Below are positions 50,704 to 59,954 of a DNA stretch of 64,000 nt, in pieces (position 1 is the stretch's first letter; the number at the start of each line of letters is the position of its first letter). This stretch comes from Flavobacterium johnsoniae UW101 (GTDB lineage: Bacteria; Bacteroidota; Bacteroidia; Flavobacteriales; Flavobacteriaceae): assembly GCF_000016645.1 (NCBI RefSeq), contig NC_009441.1, forward strand, positions 1,984,001 to 2,048,000, given 5' to 3'. Made by a program: the position numbers and the translations under genes. The notes below the pieces were generated by a model. The model was not told the DNA's origin and ran no database searches. It worked only from the letters and a program-made list of their open reading frames with translations.

Positions 50704-51963
50704 TTAATTAACGATATTTATAGAGTTTGCATTGCCTTTTCCAATAACTCTTTGATAACGATCTATACTTTCTTTGTAATAAACCAAAATAGTGTATTCA
50801 TTTTCTGTTTGATAAAAATTTCCGTCTATGGCATTTTCCAAATCAATATTTCCTTTTTTATCAGCAACTGTATATTGATAATTAGTAAAACCCTGTTTGA
50901 TCATTACTGCTTTTTCAAACACTGCTTTATCAGTATTATAATCCATTTTGTATTCTGGCGAAAGACTGTAATTATTGAAAATTCCAGTAATATAAATGTC
51001 TTTGTTCATTCTAAAAGCAGGTGCCGAAAGTGTAAAATAAACCCAGGCATAATCTGCCTCGATGCTGTTGTCTGCCCCGTTTATATTTTTTACAACAAAA
51101 TTTCCGTTTACATCCTGATAATTGGTATAAATCTGATTTCCTCTTGCAGCATTTGTATATAAATAAGCATTGTAAATATCATTGTTAGAGCCAATTCGGC
51201 CTACGTTATTATTTGCTGCGCGAATGTCTTTATTTTCAAAATATAAAAATTCATTACCGCCCCAAAACTGGGTTTCAGCATCATATTTATAAACCAGCTG
51301 GTTTCCAATTGTATATTGCGGTGGAATATTTTTAATCGCGGTATTAAAATTTCCGTTTTGCAGCAAAAGAACTTTTACGTTTTGAGTTGGAGTCTGAAAC
51401 GTAATATCATTTGAGGCAATCGTAAAATCAAGATTTTGCTTATAGTTGATATTGCTGAGGTTTCGGGTTCTTTTTACCTGTGCGCCAACTGTACAATGTT
51501 CTTCATACACAATAAATTTTCGGGACAAAACCACTTCTTTATCTTCATTTAAAATCTTCAAAATATAATTTCCGGATAATCTGATTTGTGTTGTAAACTG
51601 ATTTGGAAACGGAAGTCGGTAATGTGAATAAACCTGAAGTGTATTAAAAGAATTAGAATAATCCATAATTCTCTGGCCGTCAAAACCTCTTAAATAATCC
51701 GTTTTTGGAATATCGCTTGGTTTCCAGTTGTAATCGCAATGTGTGATTTCGAAATAATAATTGGCTTCATTTCCAAACAAATCATCAAACTGAAATTCAA
51801 ATGTAGAATTCAGTTCAAATATCGGAACGACATTATTACCATTCTGAACAAAAGTTACGGTTTTAATATTATATGGAGGAACTACTTCAGTTTGTATTTC
51901 CTGGGCTTTCGCCGAAGTAAAAATTAAAAGCGCAATTAGGCTTTGATATAAAAATTTTGGCAT
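50704..51963 (-). CDS. Type IX secretion system plug protein (DUF5103)
   Basis: A 419-residue periplasmic/outer-membrane protein with a signal peptide (ending near FTSAKAQ). The family blocks ITHCDYNWKPSDIPKTDYL and YSHYRLPFPNQFTTQIRLSG are clear. In Flavobacterium johnsoniae the DUF5103 protein closes the periplasmic end of the giant SprA translocon when it is idle. This links to the lectin-like T9SS cargo near 8 kb. It is transcribed alone. Confidence 0.88.
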   Translation of the reverse strand: MPKFLYQSLIALLIFTSAKAQEIQTEVVPPYNIKTVTFVQNGNNVVPIFELNSTFEFQFDDLFGNEANYYFEITHCDYNWKPSDIPKTDYLRGFDGQRIMDYSNSFNTLQVYSHYRLPFPNQFTTQIRLSGNYILKILNEDKEVVLSRKFIVYEEHCTVGAQVKRTRNLSNINYKQNLDFTIASNDITFQTPTQNVKVLLLQNGNFNTAIKNIPPQYTIGNQLVYKYDAETQFWGGNEFLYFENKDIRAANNNVGRIGSNNDIYNAYLYTNAARGNQIYTNYQDVNGNFVVKNINGADNSIEADYAWVYFTLSAPAFRMNKDIYITGIFNNYSLSPEYKMDYNTDKAVFEKAVMIKQGFTNYQYTVADKKGNIDLENAIDGNFYQTENEYTILVYYKESIDRYQRVIGKGNANSINIVN

Positions 51964-52041
51964 CTTATTACGTTGTAAGATTGTAAATATAAGAATTTTA
52001 TTAAACGTATTAAGATGCCATTTATTAGATTGCGTAATTTA

Positions 52042-54942
52042 TTAAGAATTCAAAATGTATTCTAAATTAGCTTCGATCTCATCATTGATATAACTTTCTT
52101 CTAAAAGTGAATCAGATAAAAGCTTTTTGTTTTCCTGCAGTTTGATGATTTTTTCTTCTACAGTATTTTTAGAAATAAAGCGGACAACGTTTACTTTATT
52201 TAACTGACCAATTCGGTGCGCCCTTCCAACTCCTTGTTTTTCAGCAAAAGGATTCCACCACGGATCTAAAAATAAAACATAAGATGCTTTTGTAATATTT
52301 AAACCAACGCCTCCCGCTTTCAGCGAAATAAAAAACAATAAAGGTTCTTCTTTTTCCTGAAACAGTTTTACCTGCTGTTCTCTTTTGGCGGCCGGAGTTT
52401 CACCTGTAATTTCACAATACGTTATTTTATTTTCCTTGCACCAATCAGTATAAAAATTCAGGTTGGTAACAAACGAACTGAAAATAATTACTTTTTGTTT
52501 TGCTTTTACTAAATTTTCCAGATAATTGGTAACCGCAATATATTTTCCTGAATCAATTTCAGATTCCTGATCTACCATTTTTGGGTGGTTACTCAATTGT
52601 CGTAACTTCATCAGCGTGTTAATAATACTGATTTTATCAGGACCTGAACCATCGGTTTTTAAAAGGAAATTTCGAGCTTTTGATTTTTCCTGTTCGTATA
52701 ATTTTTCCTGGTCAGGATCCATGTCGCAATAGTAAATCTGCTCTGATAATTCTGGTAAGTCCTTTAAAACCTGTTCTTTGGTTCGTCTTAAAATATAAGG
52801 CTGAACAAGATTTTTCAATTCAGATAAAACATCTTCATTTTGTTTTTTCTCAATTGGGTTTTTAAAATTATCAACAAAAAAATTATAACTGCCCAGAATA
52901 TCCGGATTTATAAACTGCATCTGCGACCATAAATCGTCAAGCGAATTTTCGATTGGCGTACCGCTCAACGCAATTTTATGCCCCGTACTTATTTTGTTTA
53001 TGGCTTTAAAAATCTTTGAATTTTTATTTTTGATGTATTGGCTTTCATCCAGAATCAAATAACGAAAATCGTATTTCTCTAAAACCGAAATATCACGATG
53101 AACAATGCTGTAACTTGTAAAAATTAAATCAGTAGAGGCCAATCTGCTTGCTAATTGTTTTCTGTCGTTGCCCACATACTGCATTCTCGAAAAATGCGGT
53201 GTAAATTTCCCGGCTTCGTTAAACCAGTTAAAAACTAATGAAGAAGGCAAAACAATCAAAGCTTTAAGCGGTTCTCTTTCGATCGTGGTTTCGTTTGCAA
53301 ACAAATCAAAATTGGTTGTTTTCTTCGTGAATCCCAGTTGTTCCTGAACGGCAACCAAAACAGCCAAAGTCTGCAATGTTTTTCCAAGTCCCATATCATC
53401 AGCCAGACACGCACCTAAATTGGAATTAAAATGTCCTAAAAGCCATTTTACTCCGTCAATTTGATACGGTCTTAAAGTAGCTTTTAATAAATCAGAAGCA
53501 ATATATTCTGCCTTATACGTTACGTCGTCCTTGATTTCTGGAATGGCATCCAGAGCTGTAAAATTGCTTTTTCGTAAAAGCAAAGTACCGCTTTCTATTT
53601 TTGCCAGTTTTGCCAGCGAACCGTATTTGCTGAACCATTCCAGCGGAATTAAAAAGTAGTTTCCGTCTGGCAGAGGAAAAAGCCTTTCCTTGCTTTTTAT
53701 ATTCGGAATAATTTCGCTGAAATTGATCTTATATGATCCAACCGTAATAATTATTTTAATATCAAACCAATCTCCATTTGTGTCTTTTGAAGCCGAAATA
53801 GTATGGCTTTCTGTAATGATTTCTTTGCTTTCCAGCTTTAAATTCTGAATATCAAAACCTAAACTTTCCAGCTTTTCTTTATTATCAATAATCAATTGGA
53901 TATTGATATAAGGATCAGAAGTTTCAGCTTCAGAATTCAGACCAAATAATTCATTTTTGATTTTTACTAAACCAATTTCGGTTAATTTGTCGACATATAT
54001 ATTTTCGTCTGCATTTCGTTTAAACTGAATAATTTTAGGTTCATTGGCAACACTGAAATCTACAAACGAATGTGTTTTTTTTGTTTTGCCCGCATCAAAT
54101 GAATAACCGTTATAATCAAAATAAAGGTTGAGGTAATAACAGTTTTTAAAGAAATCATAAACGGGCTGAATCGTGCAGGAAACTAATTTGTCGCGAAGTT
54201 CGATTTCAAAACCATTGGCGTCAATATCGATTTTCTTTGCAATTTCCGGAATAAAACTTTTGAAATAATCATCTACTAGTTTAGATGGAATTTCAATTGA
54301 TTTTTTCTTTAAAAAAGGCATCAGTTTTTTAGCGTTCAGTTCTTTAAGCTGTCCTAATTTTTTATTGATAATTAACCAGCCCGGTTCGTCTAAAAGAATA
54401 TCTGCATTGCTGTCCATTGGCAGAAAAGCTTTTTCATTTTCTTTTAGCGAAAGGGTATAAGTGATACCTTCTGCATGTTTGTCAAACTGAATCTGCGGTT
54501 CAAAATACAGCGGTTCGATACTTACTTTTGAACGATAAAAATCTTTTTCCGGTCCAAGATTTAAAGACAAAGGAAATTGCTCTTTTACAATTAAATCGTA
54601 AAATGAGCTTAAATGGAATTTTAAATGCTGGCGGATGGCAAATTCAATTTTAGAATCTTTTTGCAGATCAGCAATGGTTTTAGCCGATTTGATTTTGGCA
54701 CTGAATTTTTTGAAGATAAATTCAGGTTTCAAAGAATCACAGGCCGTTAGTATTTTTTTTGTATTTGAATCTAAATCTTCAAAAATAATCCCGAAACTCT
54801 GCATTACGCCGGGACTTGCTTTTTTGTCCAGATATTTGATTTCTTCTGTATTCTCAACAATGTAGGCAGTTGGAATATAAGTATTGAGGTTTTTTTCTAA
54901 ACTGATGTCAAAGCAAAATTGAAATGGTTTTGTAGGTTCCAA
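52042..54942 (-). CDS. SNF2-family DEAD/DEAH-box helicase
   Basis: A 966-residue Swi2/Snf2 ATPase. A long N-terminal region (to about 490) has no motif that I recognise. The motor follows: ADDMGLGKTLQTLAVL near 519 (Walker A), IVHRDISVL, LILDESQYIKN near 631 (motif II as DESQ), ALSGTPIENSLDDLW, and the second lobe with FISLKAGGVGLNITKA and GVGRAHRIGQ. It probably moves along duplex DNA to remodel protein-DNA complexes. Transcribed alone. Confidence 0.9.
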   Translation of the reverse strand: MEPTKPFQFCFDISLEKNLNTYIPTAYIVENTEEIKYLDKKASPGVMQSFGIIFEDLDSNTKKILTACDSLKPEFIFKKFSAKIKSAKTIADLQKDSKIEFAIRQHLKFHLSSFYDLIVKEQFPLSLNLGPEKDFYRSKVSIEPLYFEPQIQFDKHAEGITYTLSLKENEKAFLPMDSNADILLDEPGWLIINKKLGQLKELNAKKLMPFLKKKSIEIPSKLVDDYFKSFIPEIAKKIDIDANGFEIELRDKLVSCTIQPVYDFFKNCYYLNLYFDYNGYSFDAGKTKKTHSFVDFSVANEPKIIQFKRNADENIYVDKLTEIGLVKIKNELFGLNSEAETSDPYINIQLIIDNKEKLESLGFDIQNLKLESKEIITESHTISASKDTNGDWFDIKIIITVGSYKINFSEIIPNIKSKERLFPLPDGNYFLIPLEWFSKYGSLAKLAKIESGTLLLRKSNFTALDAIPEIKDDVTYKAEYIASDLLKATLRPYQIDGVKWLLGHFNSNLGACLADDMGLGKTLQTLAVLVAVQEQLGFTKKTTNFDLFANETTIEREPLKALIVLPSSLVFNWFNEAGKFTPHFSRMQYVGNDRKQLASRLASTDLIFTSYSIVHRDISVLEKYDFRYLILDESQYIKNKNSKIFKAINKISTGHKIALSGTPIENSLDDLWSQMQFINPDILGSYNFFVDNFKNPIEKKQNEDVLSELKNLVQPYILRRTKEQVLKDLPELSEQIYYCDMDPDQEKLYEQEKSKARNFLLKTDGSGPDKISIINTLMKLRQLSNHPKMVDQESEIDSGKYIAVTNYLENLVKAKQKVIIFSSFVTNLNFYTDWCKENKITYCEITGETPAAKREQQVKLFQEKEEPLLFFISLKAGGVGLNITKASYVLFLDPWWNPFAEKQGVGRAHRIGQLNKVNVVRFISKNTVEEKIIKLQENKKLLSDSLLEESYINDEIEANLEYILNS

Positions 54943-54992
54943 GGTTTAAAGATTTGGTTGGCTTATAGTTTTAGGGAATGGGCTGAAAAAAC

Positions 54993-55030
54993 AAAGAGTT
55001 TTCAAATTATTGCTATTTTGAAAACTCTTT
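54993..55030 (-). terminator. Terminator of the map-methyltransferase operon
   Basis: A perfect 14-bp stem AAAGAGTTTTCAAA / TTTGAAAACTCTTT with a 10-nt loop, after the methyltransferase stop. Confidence 0.85.
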
Positions 55031-55063
55031 TTAAATGAACTTATATCACTTATATGGTGAAAA

Positions 55064-55837
55064 TTAGTTTTCCTGTTTAAAGCAAAGCGGAATAATTTCT
55101 CCTTTTGCTAAACAGTACTTTTCTACTAATTCTGGTGCAATTTTGTTAGTGTAATCTTCTTCAATTACAATAAATCCAATACTTCTTAATTTGTCGAAAT
55201 AATCGCGCCCATAAACACGAACGTGATCGTACTGTCCGAAGATTTTAGCACGCTCTTTTTGATCTGTAATTGAATCGTCTGCGAAAGTAACTTCACGGTT
55301 TAAATCCTGCGGGATTTGAAGAATAGCCATTCCGCCAGGTTTTAAAACACGGTATAATTCCTGCATTGCTTTTGTATCATCAGGAATATGTTCTAAAACG
55401 TGATTACATAAAATTACATCATATTCGTTGTCTTTAAAAGGCAGGTTACAGATATCAGCTTTTACATCAGCCAAAGGCGAAAGTAAATCTGTTGTAGTGT
55501 AATCAAGATTTTTCTGCTTGCGGAATCTTTTATAAAAAGCTTGTTCCGGTGCAAAATGAAGTACTTTTTTCGGTGCTGTAAAAAAATCAGTCTGATCGTT
55601 TAAATACAGCCAAAGCAAACGGTGTCTTTCTAAAGAAAGTGTACTTGGCGAAAGTACATTATTACGCTGTTTTCCGTATCCGTAAGGTAAAAACGATTTA
55701 AAGCTTCTGCCATCGATAGGATCTGTAAATTTATCTCCCCTTAATGAGAAAGCTAAAATTGGGCGCGCCACATAACTCAAACGAATTAATAATGGACGCG
55801 GGATAGTATTTAAAACTAATTTAAAAAGTTTTTTCAC
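55064..55837 (-). CDS. Class I SAM-dependent methyltransferase
   Basis: A 257-residue methyltransferase. Motif I-like VLHFAPEQAFYKRF is followed by DLLSPLADVKADICNLPFKD, the acceptor-side CNHVLEHIPDDTKAMQELYR and LKPGGMAILQIPQ. The set matches the UbiE/Methyltransf_11 group. The substrate is unknown. It follows map by 21 bases and shares its transcript. An N-terminal basic, hydrophobic stretch may contact membrane. Confidence 0.85.
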   Translation of the reverse strand: MKKLFKLVLNTIPRPLLIRLSYVARPILAFSLRGDKFTDPIDGRSFKSFLPYGYGKQRNNVLSPSTLSLERHRLLWLYLNDQTDFFTAPKKVLHFAPEQAFYKRFRKQKNLDYTTTDLLSPLADVKADICNLPFKDNEYDVILCNHVLEHIPDDTKAMQELYRVLKPGGMAILQIPQDLNREVTFADDSITDQKERAKIFGQYDHVRVYGRDYFDKLRSIGFIVIEEDYTNKIAPELVEKYCLAKGEIIPLCFKQEN

Positions 55838-55858
55838 AGGTTTAGATTCGGGATTGTA

Positions 55859-56677
55859 TTATAGTACTAATGGAACTTGTCTGAATTCGTCTTCTTCATT
55901 GCTTTCAATTCCTAAAGCTTTGTAGATGTATTGGAAAGTCGATAATAACTCTGGTTTACCATCGATTAAAGCCACATCGTGTTCGAAATGTGCGCTTGCT
56001 TTTCCGTCTGCAGTTGTAATCGTCCAGCCGTCTTTATGTTGTTTAATGTTTCTTGTTCCAAGATTAATCATTGGTTCAATTGCCACAACCATTCCTTCAA
56101 CGAAAAGTTTGCCACGTCCGCGTTTTCCGTAGTTTGGCATTTCTGGTTCTTCATGCATTTTTTGACCAACACCGTGACCAACTAATTCACGAACTACTCC
56201 GTAACCGTGTGCTTCAGTATATTTTTGAATCGCATTTCCAACATCTTCAACGCGGTTTCCTGCTTTAAATTCTCTGATTCCAACGTATAGAGATTCTTTA
56301 GTTACCTGTAAAAGTTTTTTAACTTCAGGAGCAACTTCTCCAATTTCGAAACTATAAGCATGATCTCCGTGATATCCATTTTTGAACGCACCGCAGTCTA
56401 CAGAAATTACATCTCCGCTTTGTAAAGGTGTATTATTCGGAATTCCGTGTACAACCTGAGAGTTTGGGCTCATACAAAGTGAATTCGGGAAACCATACAA
56501 TCCTAAGAAACTAGGAACTGCACCGTGATCACGAATGAATTCTTCGGCTAATTTATCTAGATATAATGTAGTAACTCCTTCTTTAATTTCAGAAGCAATC
56601 ATTCCTAATGTTTTAGATACGATCAAAGCACTTTCGCGCATTAATTCGATTTCTTCTCTGGTTTTTTGGATGATCAT
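55859..56677 (-). CDS. map: Methionine aminopeptidase type I
   Basis: A 272-residue enzyme removing the initiator methionine from new proteins. The metal ligands are all visible: Asp in ISVDCGAFKNGYHGD (two Asp), His in LVGHGVGQKMHEEP, Glu in VVAIEPMINLG, and Glu in HFEHDVALID. The start MIIQKTREEIELM is chosen: an in-frame TTG 24 bases upstream coincides with the -7 promoter box. It is the first gene of a pair with the methyltransferase. Confidence 0.95.
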   Translation of the reverse strand: MIIQKTREEIELMRESALIVSKTLGMIASEIKEGVTTLYLDKLAEEFIRDHGAVPSFLGLYGFPNSLCMSPNSQVVHGIPNNTPLQSGDVISVDCGAFKNGYHGDHAYSFEIGEVAPEVKKLLQVTKESLYVGIREFKAGNRVEDVGNAIQKYTEAHGYGVVRELVGHGVGQKMHEEPEMPNYGKRGRGKLFVEGMVVAIEPMINLGTRNIKQHKDGWTITTADGKASAHFEHDVALIDGKPELLSTFQYIYKALGIESNEEDEFRQVPLVL

Positions 56678-56698
56678 ATTTTTCAGATTTTCAGTTGG

Positions 56699-56706
56699 CA
56701 AAAGTA
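56699..56706 (-). promoter_or_regulatory. -7 box of map
   Basis: The minus strand reads TACTTTTG, an exact consensus match 21 bases before the map start, giving a very short leader. Confidence 0.6.
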
Positions 56707-56741
56707 CAATTTTTATCTCATTTTTTAAGTAATTTTTTTGT

Positions 56742-56812
56742 CACGAATTTGACGAATTCACACTAATTGAAGTGCATTAAATTGTAATTCGTGCTAATTC
56801 GTGAAATTCGCG
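56742..56812. repeat. GCCACGAATT-type inverted repeat, second copy
   Basis: CACGAATTTGACGAATT pairs with AATTCGTGAAATTCGCG at 15 of 17 positions; an extra AATTCGTGCT lies inside. It resembles the inner repeat near 23.3 kb and lies in the divergent gap between map and the DUF445 gene. Confidence 0.7.
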
Positions 56813-56877
56813 GCAGACTTTTTTAATTTAATATCCCGGAAAAAAGCCCTAAATTAGTAGTAAAAACGTGTACAATC

Positions 56878-58131
56878 ATGAAAACTACAATAGATCAGGA
56901 TATATCAAAAGTAAAAGCACTGCGCAGAATGCAGCGAAACGCTTTGGCACTTCTAGGTTTTGCGGTGCTTCTTTTTATAATCGCTATTTATTTTAAAATT
57001 CCAATGCTGCAGGCTTTCAGCGAAGCTGCTATGGTAGGTGGAATTGCCGATTGGTTTGCTGTTGTGGCTTTGTTTCGCCATCCGCTTGGAATTCCGATTT
57101 GGCATACGGCTATTATTCCAACCAAGAAAAATGAAATTGGAGAAAATCTTGGGAATTTTGTTTCGGAAGAATTTCTAAACCGTGAAAAACTGGAAATCAA
57201 GCTGGATGAATTCAACTTTGCCACAAAAGCTTCAGATTGGCTTTCGCAGGAAGAAAATGCAGATAAAATTGCCAATGTTGTGGCAGTAAATATTATTCCG
57301 GGAATTTTAAAAACAATTAAAGATGAAGATATTAAAAGGTTTATTCAGGTTCAATTTAAAGAAAAATTAGAAGGAATAAATTTTGGAAACTGGGTTGCGG
57401 TTGCTTTAGAGCCTTTGCAAAAGGGAGATTTAAAGAATCAAATGCTGACAAATCTTCTGGAAGTAATGAGCAGTGAATTGACTAATAATAAAGATTTGAT
57501 AAGGCAAAAAGTAAAAGCGTCAACCCCGCTTTTAAGTTTTGGACTTGCTGATAAAAGCATTACAGAAGGCGTTTTTAATGGTTTACAGGATTTTTTAAAT
57601 GAAGCTAAAAAACCGGAAAGTGCAGTTCGTTTAAAAATTGACGAGTATATTTTCGATTTTTTAGAAAAAGTGAGAAATTCTGAAGAAATGAGAGTTAAAA
57701 TTAATGATATGATTTTAGGTTTCGTAGGCAAAAAAGAAGTTCAGGATTACATCAACGGAATTTGGGATGAAATAAAACTTTCGATAACTAATGATTTAAA
57801 TAAAGGCGATGACTCGTCTATTAAAAATAGTATTTCGAATTTAATTCAGACTTTTGGGAATGGCATTAAAGAAGATTCTATTATGATTGATAAAATCAAT
57901 AATTTTATCAAAGATGATCTGCTTTCGGTTCTTTTAAATAATAAAAAAGTAATTGGAGATCTGATTTCTTCGACTGTAAAAAGCTGGGACGGAAAAGAGG
58001 TTTCAGAGAAACTTGAACTGGAAATTGGAAAAGATCTTCAATACATTAGAATAAACGGAACTTTGGTTGGTGGAGTTATTGGGCTTATTATTTATGGTGT
58101 TGAACAGCTTTATCATTATTTTGTTGTTTGA
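56878..58131 (+). CDS. DUF445 membrane protein
   Basis: A 417-residue protein with one N-terminal membrane segment (ALALLGFAVLLFIIAIYF) and one C-terminal segment (LVGGVIGLIIYGVEQLYHYF). These flank a long helical domain. The signature EAAMVGGIADWFAVVALFRHP and HTAIIPTKKNEIGENLGNFV are typical of DUF445 (YjiN-like). The helical part is probably periplasmic or cytoplasmic coiled structure of unknown function. Divergent from map, convergent with gpmI. Confidence 0.88.
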   Translation: MKTTIDQDISKVKALRRMQRNALALLGFAVLLFIIAIYFKIPMLQAFSEAAMVGGIADWFAVVALFRHPLGIPIWHTAIIPTKKNEIGENLGNFVSEEFLNREKLEIKLDEFNFATKASDWLSQEENADKIANVVAVNIIPGILKTIKDEDIKRFIQVQFKEKLEGINFGNWVAVALEPLQKGDLKNQMLTNLLEVMSSELTNNKDLIRQKVKASTPLLSFGLADKSITEGVFNGLQDFLNEAKKPESAVRLKIDEYIFDFLEKVRNSEEMRVKINDMILGFVGKKEVQDYINGIWDEIKLSITNDLNKGDDSSIKNSISNLIQTFGNGIKEDSIMIDKINNFIKDDLLSVLLNNKKVIGDLISSTVKSWDGKEVSEKLELEIGKDLQYIRINGTLVGGVIGLIIYGVEQLYHYFVV

Positions 58132-58151
58132 TATTGAACAATAGACACGAA

Positions 58152-58224
58152 TGTCAGGCTGAGCGAAGTCGAAGCCTTTTTGAACTTTAAGTGTTATGTG
58201 CCTTCGACTTCGCTCAGGCTGACA
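58152..58224. repeat. Long inverted repeat F (23-bp arms, one mismatch)
   Basis: The left arm TGTCAGGCTGAGCGAAGTCG (first 20 of 23 bases) pairs with 58202-58224 except at one base. It has the same core as repeat B near 22.45 kb, arms swapped. It lies between the convergent DUF445 and gpmI genes. Confidence 0.9.
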
Positions 58225-58242
58225 AAAAAAATACACAAAAAT

Positions 58243-58276
58243 AAAAAGGGACTAATTTTAAAATTAGTCCCTTTTT
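58243..58276. terminator. Bidirectional terminator between the DUF445 gene and gpmI
   Basis: A 34-base perfect palindrome with core GGGACTAATTTT / AAAATTAGTCCC and A/T runs on both sides, next to repeat F. Confidence 0.9.
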
Positions 58277-58295
58277 TATATTGAAAATCAGCTTT

Positions 58296-59813
58296 CTATA
58301 ATAACGAATGACAAGTCATTGCATTTGGCTGCTGTACTCCCATTAATTCTAAAATAGTAGGAGCGATGTCACCAAGAACACCATCCTGAATATTTTTCAA
58401 TTGTTTGTCAACTAAAATAATCGGCACTGGGTTTGTTGTGTGTGCTGTATTTGGGCTTCCGTCAGGATTAATCATGGTTTCGCAGTTTCCGTGGTCAGCA
58501 ATAACGATTGTTGTGTAGTCGTTTGCAAGAGCAGCATCAATTACTTTCTTTGCGCAGGCATCGACTGCCTCACAAGCTTTAATTGCAGCTTCCATAATTC
58601 CGGTATGACCTACCATGTCTCCGTTTGCAAAGTTTAAACAAACGAAATCTACTTCACCTTTGTTCAATTCAGGAACAAGAGCATCAGCTAATTCGTAAGC
58701 GCTCATTTCCGGCTGTAAATCGTAAGTCGCTACTTTTGGAGAGTTTCTCAAGATTCTTGATTCGCCTTCAAAAGGAATTTCTCTACCGCCAGAGAAGAAG
58801 AAAGTAACGTGCGGGTATTTCTCTGTTTCAGCAATACGAATTTGTTTTTTACCTGCTTTTTCTAAAACTTCACCAAGAGTTTCAGTAATGTTGTCTTTAT
58901 TGTAAACTACTTTTACGTTTTGGTACGTTTCGTCGTAGTTGGTAAGCGTTACATAATACAAGTTTAGTTTGTGCATGTTCTGCTCGTGGAAATCATGCTG
59001 AGAAAGCGCTTCAGTAAGTTCACGGCCTCTGTCTGTTCTAAAGTTAAAGAAAATCACAACATCACCTTCTACAATTGTAGCAAGAGGTTTTGCATTTTCA
59101 TCAACTATAACAACAGGTTCTATAAATTCGTCGGTTACGTCTTTTTCATAGCTTTCTAGTACGCTTGACACAGGATTTGTAGAAGGAGTTCCCACTCCGT
59201 TTACTACTAAATCATAAGCCAGTTTTACACGTTCCCAGCGTTTGTCACGGTCCATTGCATAGTAACGGCCCACGATAGAAGCAATTTTTACAGGAGTATC
59301 TTTGATATAATCTTGTAAGTCATGAATGTATTTTGCTCCTGATTTCGGGTCAACATCACGTCCGTCTGTAAAAGCATGAACATAAACCTGATCTAAACCA
59401 TACTCTTGAGATGCGTCGATTAAGCCGCGTAAGTGAGAAGTATGAGAGTGAACACCTCCATCAGAAACCAATCCTAAAAAGTGTACTTTTTTATTGTTTT
59501 CTTTAGCATAAGTAAAAGCATCGATTAACACTTGTTCTTTAGCAAGTGTTTTGTGGGCTACTGCTAAATTAATTTTTGCTAAATCCTGATATACAATTCT
59601 TCCGGCACCAAGGTTCATGTGTCCAACCTCGCTGTTTCCCATTTGTCCTTCTGGTAAACCAACGTTTAAACCATCGGTGCGAAGCTGTGCGCTTGGGTAA
59701 TTTTTGTAAAGGCTATTTATAAATGGAACATTTGCATTGTCTATTGCAGATACTTTAGGGTCAGGAGATTTTCCCCAACCATCTAAAATCATAAGGATAA
59801 CTTTTTTGTTCAT
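58296..59813 (-). CDS. gpmI: Phosphoglycerate mutase, cofactor-independent
   Basis: A 505-residue alkaline-phosphatase-superfamily enzyme of glycolysis. The metal Asp is in LMILDGWGKS and the phosphorylated serine is Ser61 in PEGQMGNSEVGHMNLGAGR. DGGVHSHTSHLRGL, FTDGRDVDPKSGA, RYYAMDRDKRWER and the second metal site (NFANGDMVGHTG, IADHGNCE) are complete. Length matches GpmI. Transcribed alone from a box TATCTTTG. Confidence 0.96.
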   Translation of the reverse strand: MNKKVILMILDGWGKSPDPKVSAIDNANVPFINSLYKNYPSAQLRTDGLNVGLPEGQMGNSEVGHMNLGAGRIVYQDLAKINLAVAHKTLAKEQVLIDAFTYAKENNKKVHFLGLVSDGGVHSHTSHLRGLIDASQEYGLDQVYVHAFTDGRDVDPKSGAKYIHDLQDYIKDTPVKIASIVGRYYAMDRDKRWERVKLAYDLVVNGVGTPSTNPVSSVLESYEKDVTDEFIEPVVIVDENAKPLATIVEGDVVIFFNFRTDRGRELTEALSQHDFHEQNMHKLNLYYVTLTNYDETYQNVKVVYNKDNITETLGEVLEKAGKKQIRIAETEKYPHVTFFFSGGREIPFEGESRILRNSPKVATYDLQPEMSAYELADALVPELNKGEVDFVCLNFANGDMVGHTGIMEAAIKACEAVDACAKKVIDAALANDYTTIVIADHGNCETMINPDGSPNTAHTTNPVPIILVDKQLKNIQDGVLGDIAPTILELMGVQQPNAMTCHSLL

Positions 59814-59830
59814 TACATTTTTGTTTTCTA

Positions 59831-59838
59831 CAAAGATA
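59831..59838 (-). promoter_or_regulatory. -7 box of gpmI
   Basis: The minus strand reads TATCTTTG, an exact consensus match 17 bases before the gpmI start. Confidence 0.6.
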
Positions 59839-59954
59839 AGGCATTTCTAAAATTTGGAGAGAAAGCTTTATGACATTTATGTTTAATAAAATGAAGTGTA
59901 ACAAAAAATACTAATTTAATTATAGAACTCTTTATTTTTTAAAATTTATTCACG

